64,000 bases of DNA from Nitrospirota bacterium (GCA_014874185.1 JACWAF010000035.1:62001-126000), one strand, 5' to 3'. Positions 42,224 through 53,400 are shown, numbered from the stretch's first letter. Numbers and translations: made by a program. Notes: a model not told the origin generated them from the letters alone.

Positions 42224-42715
42224 ATGAAGGCCAAAACCGCAAAGGGAATCCTTGAGAACCTGGCCGGCGCATACGAGATGGAAAAAGGCGTCGGGAAATT
42301 CTACCGTAAGGCCGCCGGTGCAGCCCATGAGGAGGCCGCGAGGGCCGCTTTCCTTGAGTTGGCCCTCTCCGAAGACCAGCAGGCCGAATATATAAGATAC
42401 GCATACGGCACACTGAAAAACGGCCGGGAGATAACCGGGTTTGAGGATTTCAGGCGTCTGAAGCCCGAATTCCCCGAACCGCAAATACCGGTTTCCAGGA
42501 TTGAGCCGGAGAGCGACTATAATTTTACCGATGAGCTTGGGGCCATCCTCTCCGCCCTGGAGACGGAGGCCGGGGAATACGGCTATTACCGCGACCTCCA
42601 TGATAATGAGACCGACCCCCGCCTTAAATCCCTGTATGCCGAGTTCATGAGATGGGAGGACGCCCATGTGGAGGTGCTGAAGGCACTCCGGCTGAGAATA
42701 GAGGAGACATCCTGA
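42224..42715 (+). CDS. Ferritin-like/rubrerythrin-related four-helix protein
   Basis: A 163-aa predicted four-helix bundle (MEKGVGKFYRKAAGAAHEEAA; LSEDQQAEYIRYAYGTLK; SALETEAGEYGYYRDLHDN; FMRWEDAHVEVLKALRLR). The second metal-ligand pair EDAH is present, but the first usual E-x-x-H is EDQQ, so the di-iron site may be incomplete. No rubredoxin domain. It might be an oxidative-stress or scaffold member of the family. Strong ribosome site AAGGAGG. Confidence 0.7.
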   Translation: MKAKTAKGILENLAGAYEMEKGVGKFYRKAAGAAHEEAARAAFLELALSEDQQAEYIRYAYGTLKNGREITGFEDFRRLKPEFPEPQIPVSRIEPESDYNFTDELGAILSALETEAGEYGYYRDLHDNETDPRLKSLYAEFMRWEDAHVEVLKALRLRIEETS

Positions 42716-42766
42716 CGCGCTTTCCTTTCTTGAATATCCCTCCTCGCAAAGGCTAAAATCAATCTC

Positions 42767-44044
42767 ATGGAAATCCTGAAGACCGATAAGGAGATAGAGT
42801 CCTTCCTGGGCCTTCTGCGCCAGCGCGCAGCCGGAGAGGGCGAGCAGACCACACGCAGCGTAAAGAAAATCCTCTCCGGGGTCAGTAAAGATGGCGACCG
42901 CGCCCTTGTGCGCTTCACCAGGAAATTCGACGGCCATTGCCGGATAAGGCTGGACGAGGCCGATATGGAGCGCGCGGCACAGTTGGCGGACCCCGTGCTT
43001 CTGGATGCCCTCAAACTCGCTGCCAGGAGGATACGCCGCTTCCATGAGAAGCAGCTGAAACGGCTTGGCTCCTGGAGCTTCGACGAGGGCGGGATCACGC
43101 TGGGCCAGATCGCGCGCCCGCTCCAGAGGGTGGGCGTTTACGTGCCTGGAGGAAAGGCCGCGTACCCATCCACCGTGCTCATGAACGTCATCCCCGCGCA
43201 GGTTGCGGGCGTGCCGGAGATAGCCCTTGCCGTGCCAACGCCGAAGGAGGAGCTTAACCCCGCCGTGATGGCCGCCATCCGGATGCTGGGGGTGAAGGAG
43301 GTCTACTCGATAGGCGGGGCGCAGGCGGTTGCCGCATTCGCTTACGGTACGGACAGCATCAGGAAAGTGGACAAGATCACCGGGCCTGGGAATATCTTCG
43401 TGGCCACCGCGAAGAGGCTGGTCTTCGGCCTGGTTGATATAGACATGATCGCGGGCCCAAGTGAAATCCTGATTATCGCGGACGATAGCGCCAATCCGGA
43501 GTTCATCGCGGCGGACCTCCTCAGTCAGGCCGAGCACGACGAGCTTGCAAGCGCCATCCTGGTGACGGACTCCGCGCCGTTGGCGCGAAAGGTTATAGGC
43601 GCACTCAAGTCTCAGCTCAAATCTCTGGAACGGAACGCGATTGCCCAAAAATCCCTCGCCCGCTACGGCGCGGTGATCATCGCGCGCGATATGGGGCAGG
43701 CTGTCGAGCTTGCAAACCGCATAGCGCCGGAGCACCTTGAGGTTTTAGTGAGGAAGCCGGAGAAACTGGTACATAATCTCAGGAACGCCGGGGCTATATT
43801 TGTTGGCCCCTGGAGCCCGGAGCCCGTGGGCGATTACGCCGCAGGGCCAAACCATACGCTTCCCACCGGGGGCACGGCGCGGTTCTCCTCGCCCCTGGGC
43901 GTGTACGACTTTATAAAATACTCAAGCTACCTGAACCTCTCCAGAAAGGGTTTCAACTCGCTTGCCGGCGCGGTGGAGACGGTGGCCCAGGCCGAGGGGC
44001 TCACTGCGCACAGGAACTCGGTTGCCATAAGAAGAAGGGGATAG
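42767..44044 (+). CDS. hisD: Histidinol dehydrogenase
   Basis: Zinc enzyme that oxidises L-histidinol to L-histidine in two NAD-dependent steps. The protein is 425 aa, a standard length. Motifs [43 protein letters not shown], zinc/catalytic region [18 protein letters not shown] and [14 protein letters not shown] are intact. No other his genes are nearby. A sigma-70 promoter and tRNA gene follow. Confidence 0.97.
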   Translation: MEILKTDKEIESFLGLLRQRAAGEGEQTTRSVKKILSGVSKDGDRALVRFTRKFDGHCRIRLDEADMERAAQLADPVLLDALKLAARRIRRFHEKQLKRLGSWSFDEGGITLGQIARPLQRVGVYVPGGKAAYPSTVLMNVIPAQVAGVPEIALAVPTPKEELNPAVMAAIRMLGVKEVYSIGGAQAVAAFAYGTDSIRKVDKITGPGNIFVATAKRLVFGLVDIDMIAGPSEILIIADDSANPEFIAADLLSQAEHDELASAILVTDSAPLARKVIGALKSQLKSLERNAIAQKSLARYGAVIIARDMGQAVELANRIAPEHLEVLVRKPEKLVHNLRNAGAIFVGPWSPEPVGDYAAGPNHTLPTGGTARFSSPLGVYDFIKYSSYLNLSRKGFNSLAGAVETVAQAEGLTAHRNSVAIRRRG

Positions 44045-44056
44045 TCGGTCTTTTGA

Positions 44057-44086
44057 TTGACCCCCCTCAAACCTCTGGGGTAAAAT
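44057..44086 (+). promoter_or_regulatory. Sigma-70 promoter of tRNA-Thr
   Basis: TTGACC (44057-44062), 18-bp spacer, TAAAAT (44081-44086), about 20 bp before the tRNA. Confidence 0.65.
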
Positions 44087-44106
44087 TAAAGCGCTGTCCG
44101 TTTCAA

Positions 44107-44178
44107 GCCGGGGTAGCTCAGTGGCAGAGCAGCTGATTCGTAATCAGCAGGTCGTGGGTTCAACCCCCATCCCCGGCT
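44107..44178 (+). tRNA. tRNA-Thr (anticodon CGT)
   Basis: 72-nt cloverleaf. Acceptor GCCGGGG/CCCCGGC with discriminator T, D-arm GCTC-AGTGGCA-GAGC, anticodon stem GCTGA/TCAGC with loop TTCGTAA (anticodon CGT, codon ACG). T-arm GTGGG-TTCAACC-CCCAT. No CCA is encoded. It is the integration site of the island: its 3' half from the anticodon loop is duplicated in diverged form at 56676-56717. Confidence 0.95.
44136..44154 (+). other. Left attachment core (attL) inside tRNA-Thr
   Basis: ATTCGTAATCAGCAGGTCG, from the anticodon loop to the variable loop. Identical to 56676-56694. Confidence 0.75.
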
Positions 44179-44235
44179 TTATTAATGAAAATAAGTACTT
44201 AGACGTTTTTAAGTCCTGCCCCTTTTCACTATTTT

Positions 44236-44248
44236 GACCTGCTGATTA
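44236..44248 (-). repeat. Inverted copy of the attachment core
   Basis: GACCTGCTGATTA is the exact reverse complement of TAATCAGCAGGTC in the tRNA (44141-44153). It may be a secondary recombinase site or allow a cruciform. Confidence 0.6.
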
Positions 44249-44255
44249 TACTAAA

Positions 44256-44274
44256 CGTGACAAAAACGTGACAA
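44256..44274 (+). repeat. Left terminal direct repeat of the island
   Basis: CGTGACAAAAACGTGACAA, an internal tandem of CGTGACAA; identical to 56538-56556 and in the same orientation. Candidate arm-type integrase or excisionase binding site. Confidence 0.7.
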
Positions 44275-44326
44275 TCAGAGATGTAAGTCATTGAAAATTA
44301 TAAAAAAATGAGAATTTTTAATGCTC

Positions 44327-44355
44327 TTGCATTAAATGACATTTGTCATTAAAAT
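44327..44355 (+). promoter_or_regulatory. Promoter and operator of the Xre/RES operon
   Basis: TTGCAT, 17-bp spacer, TAAAAT. The spacer contains the inverted repeat AATGACA-TT-TGTCATT (44335-44350), placed where a bound antitoxin would block polymerase. Confidence 0.6.
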
Positions 44356-44389
44356 AAAGTCAAAAGACATAGAAAAGGAGTTTCATTAG

Positions 44390-44863
44390 ATGACTACCGC
44401 TCGGGTTTACGAAACTGATCAAATAAAAAAGAAGATCATCGCGACACTGGGGCTTAAAGATTCGGAACTGAAGCCGAAGGAAAGAGACAAGGGAATGCTG
44501 GCCTTTGATGCCCTTATTCGAAAAGGAATCCCTTATGCTAAAGTCCAGCTCGTAAAAGCCGCCTTAAATCTTACTGATAACGAGTTCGCTGATTATCTAG
44601 GCATAAGTCTGAGGACATTACAGAGAAAGCGAGATTCTCACAAGGCACTCTCAATTCCGGAGAGCGATCGGATTTACCGTATGGTAAAGATATATGCCCT
44701 TGCCGTTATAGTGCTTGAGGATCAGGGGATGGCACAGAAATGGCTGCACAGGCCGCAGAGAGGCCTGGGAGGAAGGGTGCCTATCCAGGTTATACAGACA
44801 GAGGCAGGTGCCCAGGAAGTCGAAGACCTACTTGAAAAAATAGAATTTGGGGTCCTTGTTTAG
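44390..44863 (+). CDS. Xre/ParS-type antitoxin (MbcA/ParS/Xre family)
   Basis: A 157-aa antitoxin. An N-terminal/central HTH region (VKAALNLTDNEFADYLGISL then RTLQRKR) is followed by the ParS/MbcA toxin-binding domain (SDRIYRMVKIYALAVIVLEDQGMAQKWLHRPQRGLGGRVPIQ-type). It neutralises the RES toxin encoded next and should repress its own promoter. The GTG of the toxin overlaps its stop by 1 bp. Lower GC than the chromosome, consistent with acquired DNA. Confidence 0.9.
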   Translation: MTTARVYETDQIKKKIIATLGLKDSELKPKERDKGMLAFDALIRKGIPYAKVQLVKAALNLTDNEFADYLGISLRTLQRKRDSHKALSIPESDRIYRMVKIYALAVIVLEDQGMAQKWLHRPQRGLGGRVPIQVIQTEAGAQEVEDLLEKIEFGVLV

Positions 44864-45330
44864 TGATTTGCTGGCGCATCGCCAAAAAGAAATACGCGAA
44901 TTCAGCTTTTGACGGAGAAGGGGCAAGGAGAAAGGGCGGGCGCTGGACGCCAAGAGGGTTTCCCGTCGTTTATACGGCTCAAACCGAATCCTTGTCCGCC
45001 CTTGAGCAATTTGTTCAACTCGGAGATGAAGGGCAAAAAATCCGGTTTGTCTGCTTCAAAGTGGAAATCCCGGACAGCCTTATAATAAAAGAAATCGACC
45101 TTGCCTCCTTGCCGGATAATTGGAGAGATACCCCGGCGCCGGATAGTTTGAAAGCCTACGGGTTTGAATGGTTAACACAAGGACAGAGTGCTGTGCTAAA
45201 AGTGCCTTCCGTCCTGATATCTTCCGAATGCAATTTTATCCTGAATCCTCTCCATCCCGATTTTCAAAAGATTAAGATATCTGCCCCCGAGAAGTTTTGT
45301 TACGACCCGCGCATGTGGAAAGAGGAATAG
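44863..45330 (+). CDS. RES-domain toxin (NAD+-degrading)
   Basis: A 155-aa RES toxin; the family depletes NAD+ by hydrolysis or phosphorolysis. Motifs: CWRIAKKKYANSAFDGEGAR, GGRWTPRGFPVVYTAQTESL with active-site Arg/Tyr, SALE with the catalytic Glu, and LKVPSVLISSECNFILNPLH. GTG start overlapping the antitoxin stop. As the first cargo next to the tRNA junction it probably stabilises the island. Confidence 0.9.
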   Translation: MICWRIAKKKYANSAFDGEGARRKGGRWTPRGFPVVYTAQTESLSALEQFVQLGDEGQKIRFVCFKVEIPDSLIIKEIDLASLPDNWRDTPAPDSLKAYGFEWLTQGQSAVLKVPSVLISSECNFILNPLHPDFQKIKISAPEKFCYDPRMWKEE

Positions 45331-46290
45331 CGGCCCATTCATGTCATGACCTTAAATCATTAAGGTTTGTCCTTTTTCACCACAAACAGCACTATATGAA
45401 TATGAAAGTAGTGAAAAAGAAGATATTATGACGGAATCTTTTGCTGAGACTGCGGATTTCGAGCGGATAAACGCGGCGGTTCCTTTTAATACAAGGTGAG
45501 AAGTCCCCCTTCTATTCCTAAAAATGGGGCCTTCCTGTCTGGCCTCGAGTTTCGTCTTATAACTGGGCATGCGCCTAATCCCCGGAAGGATACACGTTAC
45601 GACCCGTATTAATGAGGACACCTACAAAAACTGCACCTGATACGTCGCACTTTCGAAAAATTGAAACTCGTGAGGGTTACCGAAAATAACTGTCATGCAA
45701 GTGGAAAGATAACTCTGGCCATCAATCATCCGGAAGAAGCACTAATAGCCTGAGCGGCAAAATCCCGCGCCCTATTTCGATGTGCTTTTTGGTTGTTTGT
45801 CTTTCTTCTCTTTTAGATCTTTTGCCATTTTGGTCGCCTTCTGTTTCCGGTCTTTGTCCTTGTCCTTTTTGCCGCCTTTGTCTCCCATTTTGTGCCTCCT
45901 TTGGTGTCGCCACTTATATTCTTGCCTTTCGAGAACCGATGTCCCTCAAATGAATGCTACCAGAAGTATGAGCCGAATCGCTAGGTTTAATGAGGGGATA
46001 TCTTCGGCAGTCCCGCCATTTATGACGCATGCTCCAAACGTGCGGGGGCATTCATGTGGTATAGTTAACGATGGTAAGAGAGGCTCTCTTACATTCTTTA
46101 ATGGTTCAATTTTTCTTCCATTAGCGGATATTCTCTCTCCCTTTCAGAGGGCTCCCATCATATAGTCCAAAACCCTCTTTGCACGGGGGCGCACGTAAAG
46201 AATTTATAACAGCCGGGGGAGTGTTGTTTTTTAAGCATGCCGGAATGTTGCTTGCGGAATGCCTCCCTGGATGAAAAAAGGAGACACATT
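45331..46290. other. Gene-poor stretch of the island
   Basis: About 960 bp with only the 38-aa minus-strand gene (45772-45888). Other reading frames (for example minus 45352-45621) have no recognisable domain or ribosome site and may be decayed DNA. Confidence 0.5.
45772..45888 (-). CDS. Lys-rich micro-protein (38 aa)
   Basis: Encodes a 38-residue protein starting MGDKGGKKDKDKDRKQKATK and ending in QPKSTSK, with 16 Lys and 6 Asp. A perfect ribosome site AGGAGG lies 6 nt before the ATG, which strongly supports translation. Similar Lys/Asp/Gln-rich short proteins annotated as hypothetical occur in several proteobacteria (recalled, not checked). Likely unstructured; could bind RNA or nucleoid. 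Confidence 0.65.
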   Translation of the reverse strand: MGDKGGKKDKDKDRKQKATKMAKDLKEKKDKQPKSTSK

Positions 46291-47373
46291 ATGATTGAAA
46301 TCATACAAGAAACACCTTCGCCACAGGTTTGCGCCGCTAAAATCTTTGAGATGAGCGGCACGCAACTTAATCCCGATGTGGCCGGTGCCCTTTGGCCGAA
46401 GATCCTGCGGCACAAATGGCTCATGTCCGAAAAACATGGCCGCGACGTCGGGTTGCGCGCGGCCTGCGTTGATTTTGTCGAACATATGGACCAGGCAATT
46501 CAGGAGTATGTTGACTACAAGCGAAAGGACGTACTGAACGACTTGGGCGCTCAAGCCTTCGGAAGAGAAATATGGGATACGATCTCGGATTCCCAGCCGC
46601 CGAAGCAGTTGGTCCAGAAGCGGATAATCCTCCCCCTGACAGAGCGTGACCTCTCAATAAAACACGGCGTCGTTCCTCCGAAGACGATCATTTTCTTCGG
46701 ACCTCCCGGCACCGGAAAGACCCATTTTGTCAAGGCGATAGCTGGTGTGCTTTCTTGGTGGTATATCGAAATATTACCCAGCATGCTTATGGCCGACGGC
46801 ATAGAGAAGCTGGGCGCAAATCTTCACGCGATCATGGAAAAAGCAAGGACGCTTGAAGACGCAGTGATCTTCATCGATGAATTTGATGAAATCGCCGGCA
46901 GCAGGGACGATGCAACCATGGTAGGCAAGTCTATTACAAACGAGTTTCTCAAGCAGGTCCCACTCATCAAAAACCAGGGCAATAAGATATTGCTCGTATG
47001 CGCAACCAACTATATCAGACAGCTCGACGCCGCTCTGCTCCGCCCGGGAAGGTTTGATTGTATTATCCCCGTCGGGGTTCTGGATGAAGACGGGAGAAAG
47101 ACCATCCTGGAATATTATTTGACCAAGCTCAATACAAAGGGAATCGACCTTGATCGGATTGTGAGCATGACCTCCCGGTTTACGCCTGCCGACATCGAAT
47201 ATCTGTTCCAGCAGGTTGCACAATCCGCCTTCGAGAAGGAGTATGCCAGCAAACGTGATTACGTTGTTACTACAGAAACTTTTTTACAGATGATTGCGGC
47301 AATTCGTCCGTCGTTAACCGAAGGCATGATTGAGGAGTTTCAAAAGGACAGCATTGCGTATGCCAGAGCATAG
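46291..47373 (+). CDS. AAA+ ATPase (DUF4032-like N-terminus)
   Basis: A 360-aa AAA ATPase. ATG 46291 has AGGAG 7 nt upstream; an in-frame start at 46237 lacks one. The N-terminal 100 residues contain ILRHKWLMSEKHGRDVGLRA, reminiscent of DUF4032-type proteins (uncertain). The AAA core has Walker A GPPGTGKT, Walker B VIFIDEFDEI, a sensor/Arg-finger block CATNYIRQLDAALLRPGRFD and an alpha-helical lid (SRFTPADIEYLFQQ). It resembles the FtsH/Cdc48-type classical clade but has no protease or membrane domain. It precedes the glucan synthase by 72 bp and may be co-transcribed. Confidence 0.87.
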   Translation: MIEIIQETPSPQVCAAKIFEMSGTQLNPDVAGALWPKILRHKWLMSEKHGRDVGLRAACVDFVEHMDQAIQEYVDYKRKDVLNDLGAQAFGREIWDTISDSQPPKQLVQKRIILPLTERDLSIKHGVVPPKTIIFFGPPGTGKTHFVKAIAGVLSWWYIEILPSMLMADGIEKLGANLHAIMEKARTLEDAVIFIDEFDEIAGSRDDATMVGKSITNEFLKQVPLIKNQGNKILLVCATNYIRQLDAALLRPGRFDCIIPVGVLDEDGRKTILEYYLTKLNTKGIDLDRIVSMTSRFTPADIEYLFQQVAQSAFEKEYASKRDYVVTTETFLQMIAAIRPSLTEGMIEEFQKDSIAYARA

Positions 47374-47408
47374 GAATGCCCGCCAATGTGATAAGTCTCT
47401 GAGTTGCA

Positions 47409-47440
47409 GGGGCCTCTTGCCTCCAGGAAGAAGGAGGCCC
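47409..47440 (+). promoter_or_regulatory. Hairpin sequestering the glucan-synthase ribosome site
   Basis: GGGGCCTC (47409-47416) pairs with GAGGCCCC (47433-47440). The 3' arm includes the end of AAGGAGG, the ribosome site of the giant gene. Confidence 0.5.
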
Positions 47441-47445
47441 CGGGC

Positions 47446-50400
47446 GTGAAAGTGAACAAAAAGACCGTCATGGGGAATCTGCATCAATTACGCTCGATCT
47501 TCCGCGGAACAGACCTGGCAAAAAAATGCGCTGTCTGCGAGCCTCCATTGCGGTCGGAATTGTTCAGCAGCGATCAGATGGAGCAGCACGGCAAGACCCT
47601 CGCGGCCTTGCATAAATTAAGCCCGGAATATGCCCCGGATCAGCTCCTGGCGCGGCTGGCCGACAATGAAAGTATCCTGACCGGGACCCGCAGCCTGCTG
47701 ATTGAGGCAATTACGACCGGCCGCCGGATTACGCCGGCGGGCGAATGGCTGCTTGACAACTTCTATCTGATCGAAGAACAAATACGCACGGCCAGGAAAC
47801 ATCTGCCCAAGGGGTACAGCCGCGAGCTTCCCCGCCTGCTGGAAGGCCTTTCGGCAGGGTTGCCGCGCGTGTATGACATCGCCTTGGAGACGATTTCACA
47901 CAGCGATGGGCGGATAGATACACAAAATCTGAGCAGGTTCATGGCAGCCTACCAGACGGTCGCCGTCCTGAAGTTGGGGGAATTGTGGGCAATCCCGATT
48001 ATGCTGCGGCTCGCGTTGATCGAAAATCTCCGGCGCGTTGGGGCGCGGATTGCCGCCGACAGACTCTACCGGAACCAGGCGGATTATTGGGCGGACCGGA
48101 TTGCTGAGATCGCCGGAAAAGACCCGAAGAGCCTGATATTGGTCATCGCGGACATGGCGCGGTCAAACCCGCCACTGAGGAGCGCGTTTGTTGCGGAATT
48201 TGCCCGCCGGCTTCAGGGTCAGGGGCCCGCCCTGGCAATGCCGCTCACATGGATTGAGCAGCGACTCTCCGAGAGCAGTCTGACAATCGACCATTTGGTA
48301 CAGTCGGAGAACCAGCAACAAGCAGCTGATCAGGTCTCGATGAGCAACAGCATCGGCAGCCTTCGTTTCCTTGGCACGATGGACTGGCGCGAGTTCGTCG
48401 AGACGATGAGCGTTGTCGAACAGACCTTGCGTGAGGATGCCGGCGGTATATACGGCAGAATGGATTTTTCTACTCGTGACCGTTACCGTCACGTGGTAGA
48501 GAAAATGGCGAAGAGAGGCCGGCTTTCGGAAGGCGAGGTGGCAGCCGAAGCGGTACGGCTCGCGCGTGAGAGTGCGGCCAATAAAGGCGCCGCCCGCGGC
48601 GGAGGTGACTCCGCAGCCCATGTGGGTTATTATCTGATCGACAAGGGATTGCCGCAGCTTGAAAAGCTGGCACGTGTGCGATTTTCTGTCTCCGGAGCCC
48701 TTCGGAAAGTGGGTTTCCGGTCCCCTTTGCTCCTCTATCTGGGCGCGATCACGTTTATAACGGTGATTTTCACCGGGGGGGTGCTGGCGAAGGCGCATGC
48801 TGATGGTTTACCTCTTTGGCTTCTCGTGGCTGCCGGCATTCTCACAACGCTGTGTGCAAGCCATCTTGCAGTTGCGATGGTGAACTGGCTTGCGACATTG
48901 CTGGCAATTCCGCAGCAGCTGCCGCGAATGGACTTTTCCACAGGCATTCCGCCTGAATCGCGGACCCTCGTCGTTGTCCCGGCTATGCTCACAAACGCCC
49001 AGGGGATCGCGGACCTGATCGAGGGGCTGGAAGTCAGGTTCCTCGCGAATCGCGACAATAACCTGCACTTCGGCCTACTGACTGATTTTCAGGATGCGAC
49101 AGAGGAAACACTGCCGGAGGACGAACCGCTGCTATTGCTTGCCCAACAGAGAATCGAAGAACTGAATGTAAAATACCGAAACGCAAAAGGCGATACGTTC
49201 TTCCTTTTTCACCGCCCGCGCCGATGGAATGCCCGGGACCGGGTCTGGATGGGTTATGAGCGCAAACGGGGAAAGCTGGCGGCATTGAATGCCTTATTGC
49301 GGGCCAAGGGAAATGGAGGGGCGCATGATCTGCCGGTAAACCGCTTTTCGCTCATCGTAGGCAATACGGAAATCCTGGCTAACATAAAATACGTGATCAC
49401 CCTTGACACGGATACTCAGTTGCCGCGCGATGCGGCGCGGCAGTTTGTGGGGGCCATGGCGCATCCGCTGAACCGTGCGCAATATGACGAAGGCCGGCAG
49501 CGCGTTGTTGACGGGTACGGCATCCTTCAGCCGCGTGTCGCCGTGAGTCTGCCCGGCACAAACCGCTCGCGGTATGCGCGCCTGTACGGGAGCGATCCCG
49601 GCATCGATCCGTACACGCGAGCCGTTTCGGATGTCTACCAGGATATCTTCCGTGAAGGCTCCTTTATCGGCAAGGGGATATATGACGTCGACATATTCGA
49701 GCAGACGTTGGGCGGACGTTTCCCCGAAAACCGGATTCTCAGCCACGATCTTATCGAAGGATGTTACGCACGCGCGGGCTTGTTGAGTGATGCAATGGTG
49801 TACGAGGAGTATCCATCCAGTTACAGCGCGGACGTGAGCCGCCGACACCGCTGGATTCGAGGGGACTGGCAGCTTGTGCGCTGGCTTTTGCCGGTTAATG
49901 GGCCCGGCCCCGATGGGGAGCGCCAAAAGAATCCTCTCTCGTTGCTGTCCAGGTGGAAGCTCTTCGACAACATTCGGCGCAGCCTCGTGCCTTCGGCCTT
50001 GACACTTCTCGTGCTGCTGGGTTGGACGGTCCTGTCATCAGCATGGTTCTGGAGCTTGTCGGTGATCGGGATTATTTTTATTCCTTTTTTTATAGCCTTT
50101 CTCCTGGATTTGTTTAGGCAGCCTGACGATATGCATTTTCTGCAGCATCTCGCTGCCGTGGTGCAATCCACCGCCAGGCGCCTTGTTCAGGCTGTCTTTA
50201 TGCTTGCATGTCTTCCGTACGAGGCGTTTTTCAGCCTGGATGCGATTGCGCGTACGACCTGGAGAATGTTGGTCACGCACAAGCGGCTCCTAGAATGGAG
50301 TCCTTCGGGCGATCCGAATAAAAATGCACGCGGCTCCCGTATCGGCGGTCTCGCCGGTGTCTGCCGGACAATGTGGTTCGCGCCTTTTATTGCCGTCGCG

Positions 50401-53400
50401 GCGATAATCTATCTGGCGCTTTTTAATCCCGCCGTTTTGGGAATGGCTGCGCCCATACTGCTGCTCTGGTTTGCCTCACCCGTTATCGCATGGTGGATCA
50501 GCCGGCCCCTTGCCCGGGACGAAGCAAGGCTTAGGCCTGGCCAGACCGTCTTTCTCCAAAAGCTTTCCCGAAAGACCTGGGCCTATTTCGAGACATTAGC
50601 CGGCCCCGAAGAGCATTGGCTGCCGCCCGATAACTATCAGGATTACCCTGCTCCCGCCGTTGCGCATCGCACGTCTCCGACCAATATGGGACTTGCGCTG
50701 CTGGCGAATTTATCCGCCCACGACTTTGGCTACATATCCACACGGCAACTCATTGAACGAACGGCAAATGCCCTCTCCACAATGGAAGCACTGGAGCGCT
50801 ATCAGGGCCATTTTTACAACTGGTACGACACGCAGTCTCTGAAGCCGCTGCCGCCCAAATACGTTTCGACCGTGGACAGCGGTAACCTTGCGGCCCATCT
50901 GCTAACGCTGAGGCAGGGTCTGCTCGCTCTTGCCGACCAGCCGGTCCTTGGCCCGCAAGTGTTTACCGGACTCCGCGACACGTTATGGATTTTGCTGGAT
51001 GTTGCGGCAAAAACAGGCTCTGACGGAGATGCCTCTGTCTTGCTCGATCAACTACGGAAGGAGCTTGAGTCCGCATGCGATTTCAGACCAACTGCGCTTG
51101 CCGCTGCACGGCTCAACCTCGAGCGGCTGGCAACATCCGCCGCAAAAGTGCTCAATAGTCTCGATGCCCCCGATGTGGATCCGGATGGCGAAGTCATCCG
51201 GTGGGCACGCGCTTTTGCCGGGCAATGCCGGGCCGCACTCGATGAGATCACGCATCTGGCCCCTTCCACGGCTCGCGGCATTGATGAGATGCCGACGCTG
51301 CGCGAACTGGCAGGCACCGGAAACGATCTCGCCTCTGAGAGGATCGCGGCTATCGAAAAGCTCGTGCTGCAATCCGGCGAACTCAGCCGCATGCAGTATG
51401 ACTTCCTGTTCGACAGGGCGAGTCACTTACTGGCCATCGGGTACAACGTCGACAGCCGCAGGCGGGACACGAGTTACTACGACCTGCTGGCATCGGAAGC
51501 GAGACTCTGCAGTTTTGTAGCGATCGCTCAGGGACAATTACCGCAGGAGAGCTGGTTTGCCTTGGGCCGCCTGCTCACGAATGTTGGCGGAGAGCCGATA
51601 CTTGTTTCCTGGAGCGGTTCGATGTTCGAATACCTCATGCCGCTCCTCGTGATGCCAGCGTATGAGCGTACGCTGCTCGACGAGACCTGCAAGGCGGCAG
51701 TGGCCAGGCAGATCGAGTATGGAAGGAAACAGGGGGTGCCCTGGGGCATTTCGGAATCCGGCTACAACACAATCGACGCTCATCAAAATTACCAATACCG
51801 CGCCTTCGGCGTACCTGGCCTGGGACTCAAGCGCGGGCTCGCCGACGACCTTGTCATTGCGCCCTATGCCTCGGCGCTTGCGCTGATGGTGGCTCCCGAA
51901 GAGGCGTGCCTGAATATGCAGCGGCTCGCAGCGGAGGGATGCGAGGGCAAATTCGGCCTCTATGAAGCGGTCGATTACACTCCATCGCGTCTGCCGCGCA
52001 GACAATCGAGCGTTGTGGTCCGGTCATTTATGGCTCATCATGTGGGCATGAGCTTTCTCTCCCTTGCCTGTTTGCTATTGGACCGTCCGATGCAGAAGCG
52101 ATTCGAATCGGACCCATTGTTCCAGGCAACAACGCTTCTGCTCCAGGAGCGCGTGCCAAGGGCCACGACATTCTATTCGCAGACCACCGACCTCGCCGAA
52201 GCGCATATGGCTGCCAGCGGCGCGGAGAGCTCCGTGCGCTCTTTCAGCAGCCCGGACACGCCGTTTCCCCAGGTGCAGTTGCTGTCCAACGGCAGATACC
52301 ATGTGATGATCACGAACGCCGGAGGCGGGTACAGCCGCTGGAAAGACATCGCGGTCACGCGGTGGCGTGAAGATACAACCCGTGACAACTGGGGCGCTTT
52401 TTGTTATATCCGTGAAGTGGCCAGCGGGGAGTTCTGGTCGGTCGCATATCAGCCTGCGCTCAAACGCCCGAAGAATTATGAGGCGATTTTCTCGGAAGGC
52501 AGGGCGGAGTTTCGCTGCCTGGACCACGACTTTGACACTCATACCGAAATCGCTGTGTCCCCCGAGGATGATATTGAACTGCGCAGGGTCACGATCACCA
52601 ACCGCGGCAGAACACGCAGAGAGATCGAAGTCACGACTTACGCGGAGGTTGTCCTTGCGCCGCTTGCCGCAGACGGGCTTCATCCGGCGTTAAGCAATCT
52701 TTTTGTTCAGACGGAGATCATCGGCCACAGGCAGGCAATCCTCTGCACCCGCCGTCCCCGCTCACTTGACGAGCATCCGCCCTGGATGTTTCATCTAATG
52801 GCCGTCCAAGGGACGGAAACCGGCGAAGTTTCCTATGAGACCGACCGCCTTCGGTTCATCGGTCGCGGAAAAACCCTTGCCAACCCGCAGGCCCTATGCA
52901 GCGCCGCTGCACTCTCCGGCGGCGAGGGCCCGGTGCTCGATCCGATCGCCGCTATCCGTTGCCGCATGACCCTTGATCCGGAAAGATCTGCAACAATAAA
53001 TATTGTCACCGGCATTGGTGAACCCCGGGACCTCTGTATGGGCCTCATAGAGAAATACCAGGACCGGTATCTTGCTGACCGCGTCTTCGATCTTGCATGG
53101 ACACACAGCCAGGTACTCCTACGGCAGATCAATGCCACAGAGGCCGATGCGCAGCTCTATGCCAGCCTGGCCGGCTCCGTGATCTACGCCAATCCAACGC
53201 TTCGCGCGGACCCTGACGTTATCACCCGGAACCGCCGCGGGCAATCCGGTCTGTGGGGCTACTCCATTTCCGGCGATCTCCCGATCGTTTTGTTGCAGAT
53301 CGCAGATCCGGCCAACATTGACCTGGTACGTCAGCTGGTACAGGCACACGCGTACTGGCGTCTCAAGGGACTCGCGGTGGACCTCGTGATCTGGAATGAA

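Noticed and set aside
42197-43735. 512-codon minus-strand frame opposite hisD and the ferritin-like gene
   Set aside because: Covers two well-supported genes on the other strand and has no recognisable motif.
45352-45621. 89-codon minus-strand frame in the island
   Set aside because: No ribosome site, no recognisable motif; treated as non-coding.
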